From: Harmonia axyridis
Taxonomy: Eukaryota; Arthropoda; Insecta; Coleoptera; Coccinellidae
Reading direction: 5' to 3'
Length of the DNA: 64,000 nucleotides
Assembly (NCBI RefSeq): GCF_914767665.1
Contig: NC_059502.1
Span: 47,342,753 to 47,406,752 of the forward strand
Shown: positions 12,279 through 22,851 of the stretch, piece after piece
Layout of the letters: every line of letters begins with the position of its first letter
Numbering within the stretch: the first letter of the stretch is position 1
The notes under the pieces: generated by a model
The model's database searches: none
What the model was told of the DNA's origin: nothing
The model's input: the letters and a program-made list of their open reading frames with translations, nothing else
Position numbers and translations under genes: made by a program

Positions 12279-12443
12279 TTAACTCAAATAATCATACAGA
12301 GAGTATGGTTCCAAAACAATCAAATATTCTCTGACATTCTTCTTGAAATTCTTAACATCATTCAACTCTTTAATCCTTTGAGGTAGTTTATTGTACAATT
12401 ACACAAGTAAGATGGGTGCTTTTCTGATAGAGATAACGTATGT
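12279..12443 (-). pseudogene. C-terminal fragment of a non-LTR reverse transcriptase
   Basis: The minus-strand translation ends ...LYNKLPQRIKELNDVKNF and EYLIVLEPYSLYDYLS before TAA at 12279-12281. This is the usual extreme C-terminus of CR1/Jockey-like ORF2. It probably belongs to the same element as the RT fragment at 14338-15130, with 1.9 kb of other sequence between them. A frameshift lies near 12410. Confidence 0.6.
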
Positions 12444-14330
12444 ACAGTCCATTCAGGAATTATTGACATCCCGGGTGGCTTTGGAAAATCGAAATTAGGT
12501 TGGTACTGGCACATTCAGTAACCTTTTGACTTGTAGATTTCGGGTTGGCATTGGAAATGTCATTGATGGGAGGTTAGATTTCAGTTTGTTTGTGTTATTG
12601 GTTTTGATCGAAGAAATTTTGAAACTTAAAAGTTGTATCAATTTCAAACACACATTGATTAGTTTATTTGAGTATTTCTCACAGTACTGTTTGAAAAAAG
12701 AAGAAGGCAAGTCATTACAACCTGGATTATTAGTGAAAGAAAACCTGTGCAATACGATTTCACCTTCAAAGAATCATTGAATGATTTGATTGTTACCAAA
12801 AACCGAGCCAAAAGCAACCAATATGTCAGCCTGGATGAAATTTGACCAAAAAGCATCTGGATTTTAATCAATGAAAGACAACATTACATAAACTTAATTG
12901 GTTACAAGTTCAAAACAGTTAATAAAAGGAAAATTATTATTGATAAACAGAAAAGTATAATAAGTTGAGTACGATTTTATGGTGAATACAGAGAATATTT
13001 GCAACAAAATGTGAAATTCATTTATCTGGAGGAAACTTGGTTATTTATTCAACAGTGGACTCTAGAAAGAAAACAACATGTTTTTCAAGTATATTCACGG
13101 GTAAAAGTAGAAGGAGCACTATTTTGAATGCTGGATATTTGGATTTTTACCTGGATGTTTTGTTTTGACATGATCATGAGGATTATATAAATCTATGAAG
13201 AGAGAATTATTTTATAATTGAATTGCTATACAAAGTCTTGGCATTGCATCTATGGTTTATTTATATTCTATATTGAAATTAAGTATTGTTATATCTGTTT
13301 TTTGTTCTTCAATGAGTAATCCGAAAATCTAATAAATTCCAATTGCTTTATAGAATTTTTACTGAGTATTTAATCGAAAAATATATTCAGAAGAGTAACT
13401 TCAAGAATTTCTTCACCTCTTACCCACTTGAAGATAATAATAAAATGCAATAAAATTCACAAATTAAAAATAATTTAATGCAAAAATGCTTCAAGTGAGT
13501 GAGTTAAAGCTGTTATGGGCAAAATAATTTATGTGATTTAATAGAAACTAGTATAAAAGCATTTCAATAAAAAACAGAAATCTCGAGTACAAATAGTATC
13601 TACCTATATTTTTGATACAAGTTTAATCAATCATTCATGTCATGAACAGTTTCAATAAATAGTGACTTTAGAATAGTAATTTACACATCGGCTGATAAAT
13701 TGGTTCCAATTTTGAAAGTATCAGTAGAACTGTGATGTCAAAGTTTTTGATATACTAAATGAATTCTTTGAATTTTATTTCTGTCTTATTATGATATTGC
13801 TCTTCCATTCACTAAGCTACACTATTTAAATTTATCAACCAGTTTTTTCTGTTTTCTTCACCAGCTTAGACACCACAGTTAAAATGATCCATAAGAGTTA
13901 TTTGATAAGAATTTTGCAAGCAGGTTGGTATCCAGTGTCCATCAGTAATGCAACAATTTTTGAAGAGCCTTTGGTGAAAGTGAATATGCATATTTTAATG
14001 AACTTCAATGGGATCTTTCATGGGCGACTCTCAAATGAATAGATATCTCTTCATTGGATTTCCTTGAAATGAGATAGCATGTCACTATATTTTTACGTTA
14101 TATAATCTGAATTTCAATTTATGAAATCATGACTGTATGCGCCCCTTCGTAATAATCGTAATTTCGAAAATTCAGGATCTTTCTGATACAAAAATGATGA
14201 AAATAATTTAAACTGGTTATTTCTATGATGAACCATAGCAATGTTTAGTGATATTTTTGTAACCAGAAATAAAGCCGCGACTAGACGTTCATATCCTACT
14301 TCGATGTCAATAATTCCTGAATGGACTGTA
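12443..14330. repeat. 28-bp perfect inverted repeats bounding 1.83 kb
   Basis: The 28 bases at 12443-12470 are exactly complementary to 14303-14330 (core TTCAGGAATTATTGACATC). The repeat codes for the same stretch (SIIPEWTV) just upstream of the RT C-terminus, once on each strand. It marks a rearrangement within a non-LTR copy, by inversion or twin priming, rather than transposon termini. The segment between (12471-14302) is AT-rich with no recognised gene. Confidence 0.6.
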
Positions 14331-14337
14331 TAAGATA

Positions 14338-15130
14338 ATGTGAGTTCTGCGATCTTAAAGGGTAATTACTTTTAATTGTGTGAACTGAAAAAAATATCTT
14401 CGTTCTTGAAAAAAAAGCTAACATTCTATTACATAAATGTCAAGAATTGTTAACTCTCAAATAATCCCCTACATCATTGAATCGAAGTCATTTTAAAAAT
14501 ATACCTCATCACTCTTTTTTGTAACACAATCAATTTATTGACCTCTGAGCTCGATCCCCAAAATGTAAAGCCATAACCTAAAAGGCATTCAAAATTTGCA
14601 AAATATACTGTTTTTACAATATTTAGCCTCAACTACATTGATGATGTTCTGATTTCAAATCCTACACGACATAGCTTCCCTGAAAGATAATCTATGTGAT
14701 ATGACCATTTAAGGAAACCATCTAGATATACCCCTAAAAATTTAATCGACTCTTCAATCTTGACATTACAACCATTCAAATTCAAAACATTTTCCCCCAT
14801 TTTCTGCGATCTGCTTGTGCTATATAGCACAGCTGATGTTTTACTTTCATTCATAAATAATTTGTTCTTTGTTAACCACGATTTCAATTTATTATATATT
14901 GAAAGTGTTTTTGCCTTGATATTATCATAATCATTTCCACCAATCATCAAATTTCTGTCATCAACAAATTAAGTTAACAATTTAAGGATTTCTTCAATTA
15001 CATCACATATATCTATTATAAAAATTATGAATAGGATGGGTCCTCTAACACTGCCGTGAGGTGAAAAAGTTCATAAAGTACCCATCTGAAGGAATAACTC
15101 TATAGAACAATATACAGTTGGGTACACTCA
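14338..15130 (-). pseudogene. Reverse transcriptase fragment, CR1/Jockey-like
   Basis: Minus-strand remnant of the RT palm and thumb. Motif B is partly kept as GSVRGPILFIIFI near 15050, and motif C reads FVDDRNLMIGG near 14950. Then comes an open stretch of 105 residues (14633-14950) with SWLTKNKLFMNESKTSAVLY and FLGVYLDGFLKWSYHID. Downstream codons continue degenerately (YFANFECLLGYG, LQKRVMRYIF) to about 14340. Several stops and frameshifts. The next expected piece lies inverted at about 14275-14330, and the C-terminus is at 12279-12443. Confidence 0.7.
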
Positions 15131-15965
15131 TCGCTCGATGTATTTCACCTTGTAGAAATTATGATACAGAATTATGAAACACCTTTTATATCACAAATTC
15201 TTCACCATCGTGAAGACATTAATATTTTTAGGTAAGATTTTCTAGACTTGTCTAATAATCATTCGAATCTGACCGAACCGTTCAAAATTGAAAGAAGGTG
15301 ATTGATTTCCATCCAAGAACAAGCCGAATATAATAGGTACGTTGTTCACATCATACACTTAAACGATGTTTCAGTTTGACGCGCCATACTTTTCCTAAGA
15401 CCACTGTGGTAGGTGGAACAAATTTAATGATATTGTGAAAGTAACGTTGCCTTAGAAACTGAATTGTATGTCAAACAATTCAACTAATGTACAAAATCAG
15501 ATCTTCCACTGGCTCACAAAAAGAGATGAACCATTATGTATCTTCCTGCTATTAAGGGTATCGAGCTTGAAAAACTGATATTATGTAGCTCTTCTATCTG
15601 AAGCCACACACGTATTCCAGTTTATTATATTTTAAATTTATTGTGGCTCATGGAAACAGTCAGTCAATCTAGAATGGGCAAAAACCGTAATACGATTGCG
15701 AATTAACGTGTGAAATCTTGGAACTGGTTCATTTGTTGTGAATCGACATTTTTCGTTCAAGTAATGATCGACTTCCTTTGATTCTCTTCACAATCATCCT
15801 TTCCTGGAGTGGGACGATTTGATTTGAAATTGCATTAGAATTTGAAGCAAATGAGGTCATCATCGGTACTAAGACCTTCGGAAATGGATAGATGTTTTTT
15901 TTCTTTATTAATAGGGACGCACAGTTAATGGATCAGTTGATTGGTGTTTCATTTGCTTTTCTATA
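15131..15965. other. Non-coding stretch, nothing recognised
   Basis: AT-rich, no supported frame, no repeat found elsewhere in the window. Confidence 0.4.
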
Positions 15966-16589
15966 CAGGGTGTCCCGTAAAGACCACGTCAAACTGAGGG
16001 AGAATTTAGATCAAAGGATAACCCACCTGCTATGACAAAATTCCTATAATAAAAGTCTTACAGTTTCCGAGATATATTTTTTTTTTTGAAAATAATGAAT
16101 TTTCGCCCCTTTCAATAGTTTTGCCCTTACGGTTGGTACAATTTTGCATCTTTCTGGTTAATTTTTTCAGTAAAATATTGCTGAAGCATGATTTTAACGT
16201 TTACATTTAAAACATCCTCCGAAAATTTTAAAGGGGGGCTATAAGAAATATTTTTATTGGAAATTTTGGTAGTGCATTATTTTGTTCATTAAATTTAGCC
16301 CATCGTAGTGGAAAAAAAATTTACCGAGCTACTGCTGCACATAACACAAATAAATTGTCTATTTTATAGTGATTTCAAAGAGGTATCACACAAGTGATTT
16401 GTTATTCAAAGAAAAAAGATATGGCTGTTTTTATCCAAATGGGTACGTTTCTGACAAAATCAAGTTTGTCAATTCTGTTAAAAAATCTTCGATGTTGCAT
16501 TACTTAGTGAACAATGGCAATTTTTCACGTGCGAAAATATTACTCGCATAATTATTCACTTCAACGAAATTCAATTTTGCCGGCAAATT

Positions 16590-17110
16590 TTGGAAAACAT
16601 CATGCAGATCCAGATTTTCAATAAGATCATTAAGAGCGACGAGTCTTTCTGTACCAAGGACTGGTACATGAATCTCCACAATTTGCATAGCTGGAATATC
16701 ATTAATCCACACGAGGTGAGAGAAGATAGATCACAATATCGATTCAAGATTAATTTATGGACTGGAATATTTAATGGTGCAATTTTGGGCCCGATCGAAC
16801 TGCTGCCATCACTGAACGCAAAGAATTGTTTGGAATTTTCAACCAACCAGCTGCCCATTTTAATATTTTATTGGAAGATGTGCCACTGGCGCTGCGACGT
16901 AGTCTGTGGTTTCAACATGATGGATGCCCAGCACATTACGGACTCGAAGTTACCGCACATTTGAATAGAACTCATCCCCACCGGTGGATTGGAAGAGAAG
17001 GTAAAATTTTGGGGCCTCCTCGTTCACCTGACAAGAATCCTATGGACTTATTATTGGGGCTGCCTAAAAGACAAAGTATACGCAACACCCATACGTGATG
17101 AAGCCGAATT
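16590..17110 (+). pseudogene. DDE transposase catalytic domain, DD41D spacing
   Basis: The plus-strand frames carry IKSDESFC (likely first Asp, in SDES), NLWTGIFNGAILGPIELLP, WFQHDGCPAHYGLEV (second Asp) and GPPRSPDKNPMD (third Asp). Forty-one residues separate the second and third Asp, the spacing of the rosa/visitor (DD41D) branch rather than mariner (DD34D). A frameshift near 16830-16960 joins two frames, and another follows near 17050. The N-terminal DNA-binding part is not recognisable. Such an enzyme cuts at the terminal repeats and inserts at TA; this copy is dead. Confidence 0.75.
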
Positions 17111-17186
17111 GAGAGAACGCATCCGCAATTCGGATTCATCACGTATGGGTGCTGCGTATACTTTGTCTTTTAGGCAGCCCCAATAT
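17056..17186. repeat. Inner 131-bp palindrome of the DD41D transposon
   Basis: The arm beginning ATTGGGGCTGCCTAAAAGAC at 17056 is repeated in reverse complement up to 17186, with about 16 bases (GAGAGAACGCATCCGC) at the centre. It marks the fold point where the plus-strand transposase copy meets its inverted copy. A smaller 10-bp palindrome (CTTCATGTAC/GTACATGAAG) follows near 17205-17235. Confidence 0.85.
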
Positions 17187-17964
17187 TAAAAGTCTAGAGG
17201 ATTTAGGTCTTCATGTACCCATCTTCGGTACATGAAGACTCGTCGCTCCAAATGATCTTATTAAAAAATCTAGATCTGCATGATGTTTTTCCAAATTTGC
17301 CGGCAAAATTGAATTTCGTTGAGGTGAATAATTATGAGAGTAATATTTTCGCAAGTAAACAATTGCCATTGTTCACTAAGTAATGCAACATCGAAGATTT
17401 CTTAACAGAATTGACGAACTTGATTTTGTCAGAAACGTACCCATTTGGATAAAAACAGCCATATCTTTTTTCTTTGAATAACAAATGACTTGTGTGATAC
17501 CTCTTTGAAATCACTATCAAATAGACAATTTATTGGTGTAATGTGCAGCAGTAGCTCGGTGCATTTTTTTCCACTACGATGAGCTAAACTTCGTAAACAA
17601 AATAATCCACTACCAAAATTTCCAATAAAAATATTTCTCATAGCCCCCCTTTAAAATTTTGGGATGATGTTTTTAATGTAAACGTTAAAAACATTCTCCA
17701 GCAATATTTTACTGAAAAAATTAACCAGAAAGATGTAAAATTGTACCAACCGTAAGGGCAAAACTATAGAAAGGGGCGAAAATTCATTATTTTCAAAAAA
17801 AAAAGAAATATCTCGAAAACGGTAAGACTTTTATTATAAGAATTTTGTCATAGCAGGTGGGTTATCCTTTGATCTACATTCTCCCTCGGTTTGACGTGGT
17901 CTTTACGGGACACCCTGTATATTTGAAAATCATAATACCTACGCAATGGTTGCATCTTCGTGAA

Positions 17965-18360
17965 AATTATTCTTCTTCTTATTCTTTCTTATATGAGATG
18001 GTAGTTCATATAGGTAGGCATCGGCCTGTTAATAATTAGTCAGCCTCTTCCAACATAGACGTCCAGCATTCTTTACAACGTTTCGGTGGTCTTCCCTGGG
18101 TTCTCTTCCCCGTGGCTTTGTTCTGCCTTGCTTCTTTTACCAGTCTGTTGTCAGGCATCCTCTCTGTGTGCTTATTCCAATATTTTCTCCTCTGCCTCAC
18201 AAACTTTCCTACGTCCTGAATCCCACTTCGTTCTCTTAGTTCCTCGTTTCTCACCCTGTCCAGTAAAGTCTTTCTATGTATTCTTCTTATTATCCTCATC
18301 TCTGTCGTTGTCATTCTTTGTGTTGTCCTTGTCGTATCTGTCCTTGTCTCCGCAGCATAA
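17965..18360 (-). pseudogene. 3' end of an RTE-like non-LTR retrotransposon
   Basis: Minus-strand coding resembling the extreme C-terminus of RTE-clade (endonuclease-reverse transcriptase) proteins: YAAETRTDTTRTTQ, EMRIIRRIHRKTLLDRVRN, VRQRRKYWNKHTERMPDNRL and GRPPKRCKECW. The stop is near 18036, followed by a short 3' tail rich in AAGAAGAAG (17965-17985). It is 5'-truncated, as is usual for this class. The segment 25802-26257 is the same class from a slightly more upstream position. Confidence 0.7.
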
Positions 18361-18658
18361 GTAAAATTATTGTAAATGAGAATTTCGATGATTTTATATC
18401 TGATATTCCTGGACTATACCTAATAGTGTTAGAAATATGAAAGTGGAAAGGGTTTGATATTGTACATAGTGATGATTGAGCATGCGTCAGATGACTAAGC
18501 ATCTGGCTTAACGAGATACAGTATTAAAAGAGATTGAGGCGTTTAATTCGATAAAAGTATCTGAGAAGTATTGGCATTTTCAATAAAGAAATAGAGGTTA
18601 CCTTACATGGTGTTAGGTGTTGATTATTCATGAAAAAAAAATAAGGATAATAAGAGAA
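18361..18658. other. Non-coding stretch
   Basis: Nothing recognised between the RTE tail and the Gypsy gag remnant. Confidence 0.4.
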
Positions 18659-19246
18659 ATGGATATTTTGAAATTACTTCCGATAATGGATTTTTCTGGG
18701 AACATGTCAAGAAATTGGACGGTATCATAAATTCGGAATGTTTCTGATAGCAGGAAATAAAGAAGAATCAACTGATCCAATAAAAACCACTTCGCTTCTC
18801 AATTTAATTGGTGACGAAGGAGTAGATATTTTCAATACTTTCAAGGCACTACGAAGTTGATTGATGTTCTACAAGCATTTGATAAGTTTTGCAACCCAAA
18901 AAAAAAACGTTGTTTCATGAGGGATACAAGATTCTAATGTGCAATCGCTGAGTCATTATATTACCAAAGTGAAATCGTTATTGACGAACTGTGAATATGA
19001 GGCAGAAGATGACATGCTTCGGGATAAGATCATCATGAGAATTCGAGATGATTATTTGAAGGAAAAATCACTACAAACTGAACATCTTTCGCTCAAGGAA
19101 ACTATTGATATATGTCAAGTTACTGAAAATAGCAGGAAGAAAACCGATGAGATGGCAGATGCAGCATTTAAAACTATTGAGGTGGATGGAGTTCAAGAAA
19201 CAAAAAAGATAACTCATCATACAATTAATGAAAATTTTTCTGATTA
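18659..19246 (+). pseudogene. Ty3/Gypsy gag remnant
   Basis: Pieces of a gag-type capsid protein in shifting frames: MDFSGNMSRNW, STDPIKTTSLLNLIGDEGVD, FDKFCNPKK, then an open stretch (18939-19246) with LSHYITKVKSLLTNCEYEAEDDMLRDKIIMRIRDD and LKEKSLQTEHLSLKETIDICQ. This matches the capsid region of Gypsy-type elements found in many insects. It lacks the downstream zinc knuckle and pol. Stops and frameshifts near 18720-18930 show a dead copy. It ends about 140 bases before the LTR at 19387, so it belongs to a different, older insertion. Confidence 0.6.
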
Positions 19247-19386
19247 GAATAAATTTAAATTTCCTGATGAAAATAATAGTCATTGTTGTTGCAATAATTC
19301 ATTTTTTTGTTCGTTTTATTATTCATATGCACCACGGTTCTCGAGGGGCACTGTGCGCAAGTGAGGATCGGTACGTTTGAACATAT

Positions 19387-19673
19387 TGTTAGTGAGTTGA
19401 TTGATGAGTATCGGGATATAAGAATCTCATATATAGTTTTCCTTCTTTTTCGCTATTTTCGCTAATATTCAAATGTTTAAGCTACATGATTTCCTTTTCA
19501 TTCAACAAGACGATTGGTGTTGGTGTTGAAGTTCCAGATAAGAGGGGATCCCCAAGTAGAGGAGAATTAGTATCGAGGGTAAGTGCAACTAAAGGGTTGT
19601 GGTGCATTTTCTAGTGTTAGCTAAGATTCTTCATTTTCATACAGTCCACTATATTTTCATTTGAGTGCTAACA
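19387..19673 (+). repeat. BEL/Pao-type LTR, 287 bp
   Basis: Begins TGTTAG and ends CTAACA, a perfect 6-bp inverted terminus. The last 240 bases recur at 26604-26843 at roughly 95% identity. The gag start follows about 420 bases later. Strand and role as the 5' LTR are inferred from the gag position. Confidence 0.6.
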
Positions 19674-20096
19674 TATTCGAACCGGTTGACTAGTGGTTTC
19701 ATGATTTCGTTCTTTTTCATTTTCAGATTTGCACGTAAGTCACTTTTCAATCATTCATTTTCATTCATATGGATTATAATAAAATCGAACTATATTCGCA
19801 TCGCCACATACGCTTCTCGTTCGTTTCTTCATACAAACATGTCATCATATGTTCTTGTTCCATACACTCATCGTTCATTCAATAAATATAAATACATATT
19901 TAATTCCTTACATATAAACTCCTTTGTTTTTCTTTCCATTGTTGATTCTGAAATAATTCAAATTTATATTCGATTTCTTTCAGAAGTTTCGCTGTTATTA
20001 TTGAGTTCAAATAAAGTTCGTTCATTATTTTCACTTCATTCAATTCATTACAAATCACATTTTACATTTATTATTTCATCGATTATTTCACTAAAT

Positions 20097-20677
20097 ATGA
20101 GTAATCTCAAAAGATTTGAAAGCAAACGTAAAACATACGTTAGCGGAATATTTGAATTTTACATTATCGCCAAACAAAGTATAGCGGACACCTCCAAAAG
20201 GGGACAATTACAGGCAAGGTTCAATGATATTGAAAAGATTTTCGATCGATTTTTGGAATATCATAATGAGGTTATGATGTTATTAGATGATGATACAGAA
20301 TTTGATACTCACGAGAAAATTAGAAAGGAAACTGAAAACTTTTATTATGAAGGTTTTTAATTTATCATAGTTTACAACAAAATGATACTTCAAACGCATC
20401 CTCAATAAATGTTGAGGCTTCTGCCAAACTGCCTCCTCTCAATATACCATGTTTTAATGGAGATCCAAAATTATTGTCAACTTTTCATGATCTTTATGAG
20501 AAATTAATTCATGAAAATTCTAATCTTTCAAACGTAGAAAAATTCAGATATTTACTTTCATTTCTTAAAGATGAACCTGTGAAATTACTAAATGGTATTG
20601 CTATAAATAATGACTATTACAATACTGCATTCAACAAACTTATCGATATATATCAAAATGAGAGACTTATAGCTCCG
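20097..20677 (+). pseudogene. BEL/Pao gag N-terminal part
   Basis: ATG 20097 opens an 87-residue frame (LKRFESKRKTYVSGIFEFY, LLDDDTEFDTHEKIRKETE) ending in TAA at 20358-20360. After a shift the next frame reads LPPLNIPCFNGDPKLLSTF, FRYLLSFLKDEPVKLLNG and FNKLIDIYQNERLIA, the typical DUF1759 segment of BEL/Pao gag that precedes the capsid-like region. At about 20678 the reading continues without a stop into a non-LTR reverse transcriptase, giving a fused frame 20474-21130. Confidence 0.75.
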
Positions 20678-21668
20678 AACGCGATTTGTTCACTGACATC
20701 CAAAATATATAATAGCCTGGATAGGAAGAAACATTCTCTAGCTGTTTTTTTGGATCTCGCAAAGGCCTTCGACACTGTTGATCATATACAGCTTTTGGGG
20801 TATTTGCGGGATATAGGATTCAGGGAAAACGTACTTAAATTCTTTGAAAACTACCTGGGTAACAGAAAGCAACGTGTTGCAATCGAAGATGTCCTTAGTG
20901 AAGAAAAAACAGTACAATATGGGGTGCCACAGGGGACAGTATTGGGACCGGTATTATTTGTCATTTACATGAATAACATATTCACCTCACAGCCCAATGG
21001 AGAAATCATTAGTTTTGCGGATGACACGGCAATATATGAAGACACATCCTGGAAAAACCTAAAAAAGAAAGTGGAATGTGATATGAGTAAAATGATACAT
21101 CGTTTCAAGCAAAAAAAATTAACACTATAACTTCGTTTTTACCTTTTTCTTGTTACTCATCTCATCTCCCCGATTTCAATCACCTGGAAATAAAAAATGC
21201 TGATGAAATTATTCAATTGAAGTCCTCAGAATTTGTCAAATATCTAGGTGTTCATATTGACAGACACATTAGATGGGATGTCCACATAAAAAAAAACTGT
21301 AGGTACTTTGAGAAGCATCATTTTCAAATTTCTATATTTCAAAAATATATTGAATACTCACCAAATGAAAATCCTGTACCATGCATTGGTCGAGTCTAGA
21401 TTATCGTATGGAATCCTAGGTTGGGGAGGTGTTGCCAGCAGTTACTTATCTCATCTGGATATTTTACAGAAAAAATTCCTGAAGATTTGTTTTAATAAAT
21501 CTCGAACGTATTCATCGACCTTGCTTTATTCTGAGAGTAAAATATTAGACCTCAGACAAATCTACTTCCTACGTGTAGCGATAGATCAATACAAAAACAA
21601 AAGTAGCCTAAAGAATATTGATCACAACTACAGTATCAGGGAAAAAAAAGAAAACATGGTGCGCACGG
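20678..21668 (+). pseudogene. Non-LTR reverse transcriptase block inside BEL/Pao element
   Basis: Begins within the fingers (ICSLTSKIYNSLDRKKHS) and shows LAVFLDLAKAFDTVDH (motif A), YGVPQGTVLGPVLF (motif B), ISFADDTAIY (motif C, catalytic Asp pair kept) and a later FVKYLGVHIDRHIRWDVHI. The first frame stops at 21128-21130; the thumb continues through frameshifts to about 21660 (ALVESRLSYGILGWGG, KILDLRQIYFLRVAIDQY). Neither the 5' part nor the 3' end and tail are present, and BEL/Pao coding resumes directly after it. The family looks CR1/Jockey-like and differs from elements A and B. Confidence 0.8.
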
Positions 21669-22241
21669 AATATTCGCCTTATTCAGATTTTATGAGAGAG
21701 TATCTTGAAAATGGTCATATGTCTTTAGTTACTTCCAAACATATTTCCAACGAACAATCTTGTTATTTACCTTTCATTGTGTCATTAAACCTGAGAGTGT
21801 AAGCTCAAAACTTCGGATAGTATGGGATGGGTCAGCGAAAGGTTCAAAAGGTGTAAGTTTGAATGATACATTACTTCCAGGTCCAAAATTACAAAGAGAT
21901 ATTTTTTCGTTACTTTTACTATTTCGTTTAGATGCTGTGGTTTTTGTAGCCGACATAAAACAAATGTTTAGACAAATTTTGATCACACGTTCTGATCGTT
22001 TCGAAAGAATTTTATGGCGATTGATTATGACGATCATCTTTCAGAATTTACCTTGAATGCAGTTACTTTCGGACTGAATTGTAGCCCATATTTAGCAATG
22101 CGAACTGTTCAACTAGCATGCATACAAAGGAAAAACTTTCCAAAATCTAGTAAAATACTAGAGGAAAAAATTTATATTGACAATGTATTGGGAGGTGCAT
22201 CATCTGAATCAGAGGCTCTTTCGTTACAGAAAGATCCATAG
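21669..22241 (+). pseudogene. BEL/Pao reverse transcriptase fragment
   Basis: BEL/Pao RT across two or three frames: YSDFMREYLENGHMSL, HCVIKPESVSSKLRIVWDG, GVSLNDTLLPGPKLQRDIF, VVFVADIKQMFRQIL (motif A Asp) and LNAVTFGLNCSPYLAMRT. The active-site box reads YIDNVLGG instead of the usual YVDD, so the second catalytic Asp is Asn. It ends at a TAG at about 22239. RNase H and integrase are absent. Confidence 0.8.
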
Positions 22242-22542
22242 ACTTATTATCCTAAGGAGACGAAACATCCCCGTACTGGGACTCGCTTTGTTGTGAAGCA
22301 AACATTCACATTGTTTGGATAAGGACGGCTATAGTACAGTTAACGAGTGAGACAAGGATGAACAATTCTCTCAGCTTCGGGTCGGCAACACTGCAAAAGA
22401 ATTATCTGTTGAAATTGAAAACACCATCCATGGGCGTGCGAAAATCTTTTTCCCATTTTATTGAATGAAATATTTGGGCCGCGTAGGCGAAAAGTTGGTC
22501 GGTATTTGTTTTTGAATATATATAATATATATATTTTAAATA
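22242..22542. other. Non-coding stretch
   Basis: No recognised coding. An AT dinucleotide-rich patch at about 22516-22536 precedes the MITE. Confidence 0.4.
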
Positions 22543-22851
22543 TTATTTTTGGGTGGATATTATTTATGTAATTTAGAAATTGATTTAGTTGTCTGGATGT
22601 TTCAGAAAGGAAAGCAAGTTTATGTAATTTACAAATCGATACCGAAAGTATATTTTTACCACTTATTTTGATATTTTCGCAGATATTTTCATGTCTTATA
22701 TAGAAAATAAAATTTTCAACTCAATAAATTACCGCTAAAAATATACTTTTGGTATCGATTTGTAGAAAACATACGATGCTTGCCTTTCTGGAACATCCAG
22801 GCAACTAAATCAATTTCTAAATATACTTAAATAATATCCACCCAAAAATAA
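22543..22851. mobile_element. Foldback MITE, about 309 bp
   Basis: Arms of about 120 bp are inverted copies, starting TTATTTTTGGGTGGATATTA on the left and ending in its complement on the right, with internal matching blocks such as CGATACC...AAAGTATATTTTT. No coding capacity. The target duplication is not clear in the AT-rich flanks, so the superfamily is unknown. Confidence 0.75.

Larger units (their letters stand above)
15966..17917 (+). mobile_element. Palindromic Tc1/mariner-superfamily (DD41D-type) transposon
   Basis: Ends are CAGGGTGTCCCGTAAAGACC and its complement, with TA target duplications at 15964-15965 and 17918-17919. The two outer arms (about 15966-16660 and 17225-17917) are near-identical inverted copies of roughly 690 bp, far longer than normal terminal repeats. 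A transposase catalytic region lies only in the left/centre on the plus strand. A second, inner palindrome sits at 17056-17186. The right side appears to be an inverted, internally deleted copy of the left. A half-copy of the same element is at 25481-26601. Confidence 0.85.
19387..22241 (+). mobile_element. BEL/Pao element with a non-LTR RT in its middle
   Basis: Order: LTR (19387-19673), leader, gag (from ATG 20097), then a 990-bp block of non-LTR reverse transcriptase (about 20678-21668), then BEL/Pao RT (about 21669-22241). Protease and the gag-pol junction are missing where the foreign block sits, so this is a replacement rather than a simple insertion. No 3' LTR is visible downstream, but a related LTR fragment lies at 26604-26843. 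Confidence 0.7.

Noticed and set aside
16369..16551. 60-residue frame, also present inverted at 17332-17520
   Set aside because: Duplicated only because it lies in the palindromic arms of the DD41D transposon; too short, with no transposase motif.
19665..20096. Extension of the gag frame upstream of ATG 20097
   Set aside because: Low-complexity Phe/Ser-rich leader translation; the gag start at 20097 fits better.
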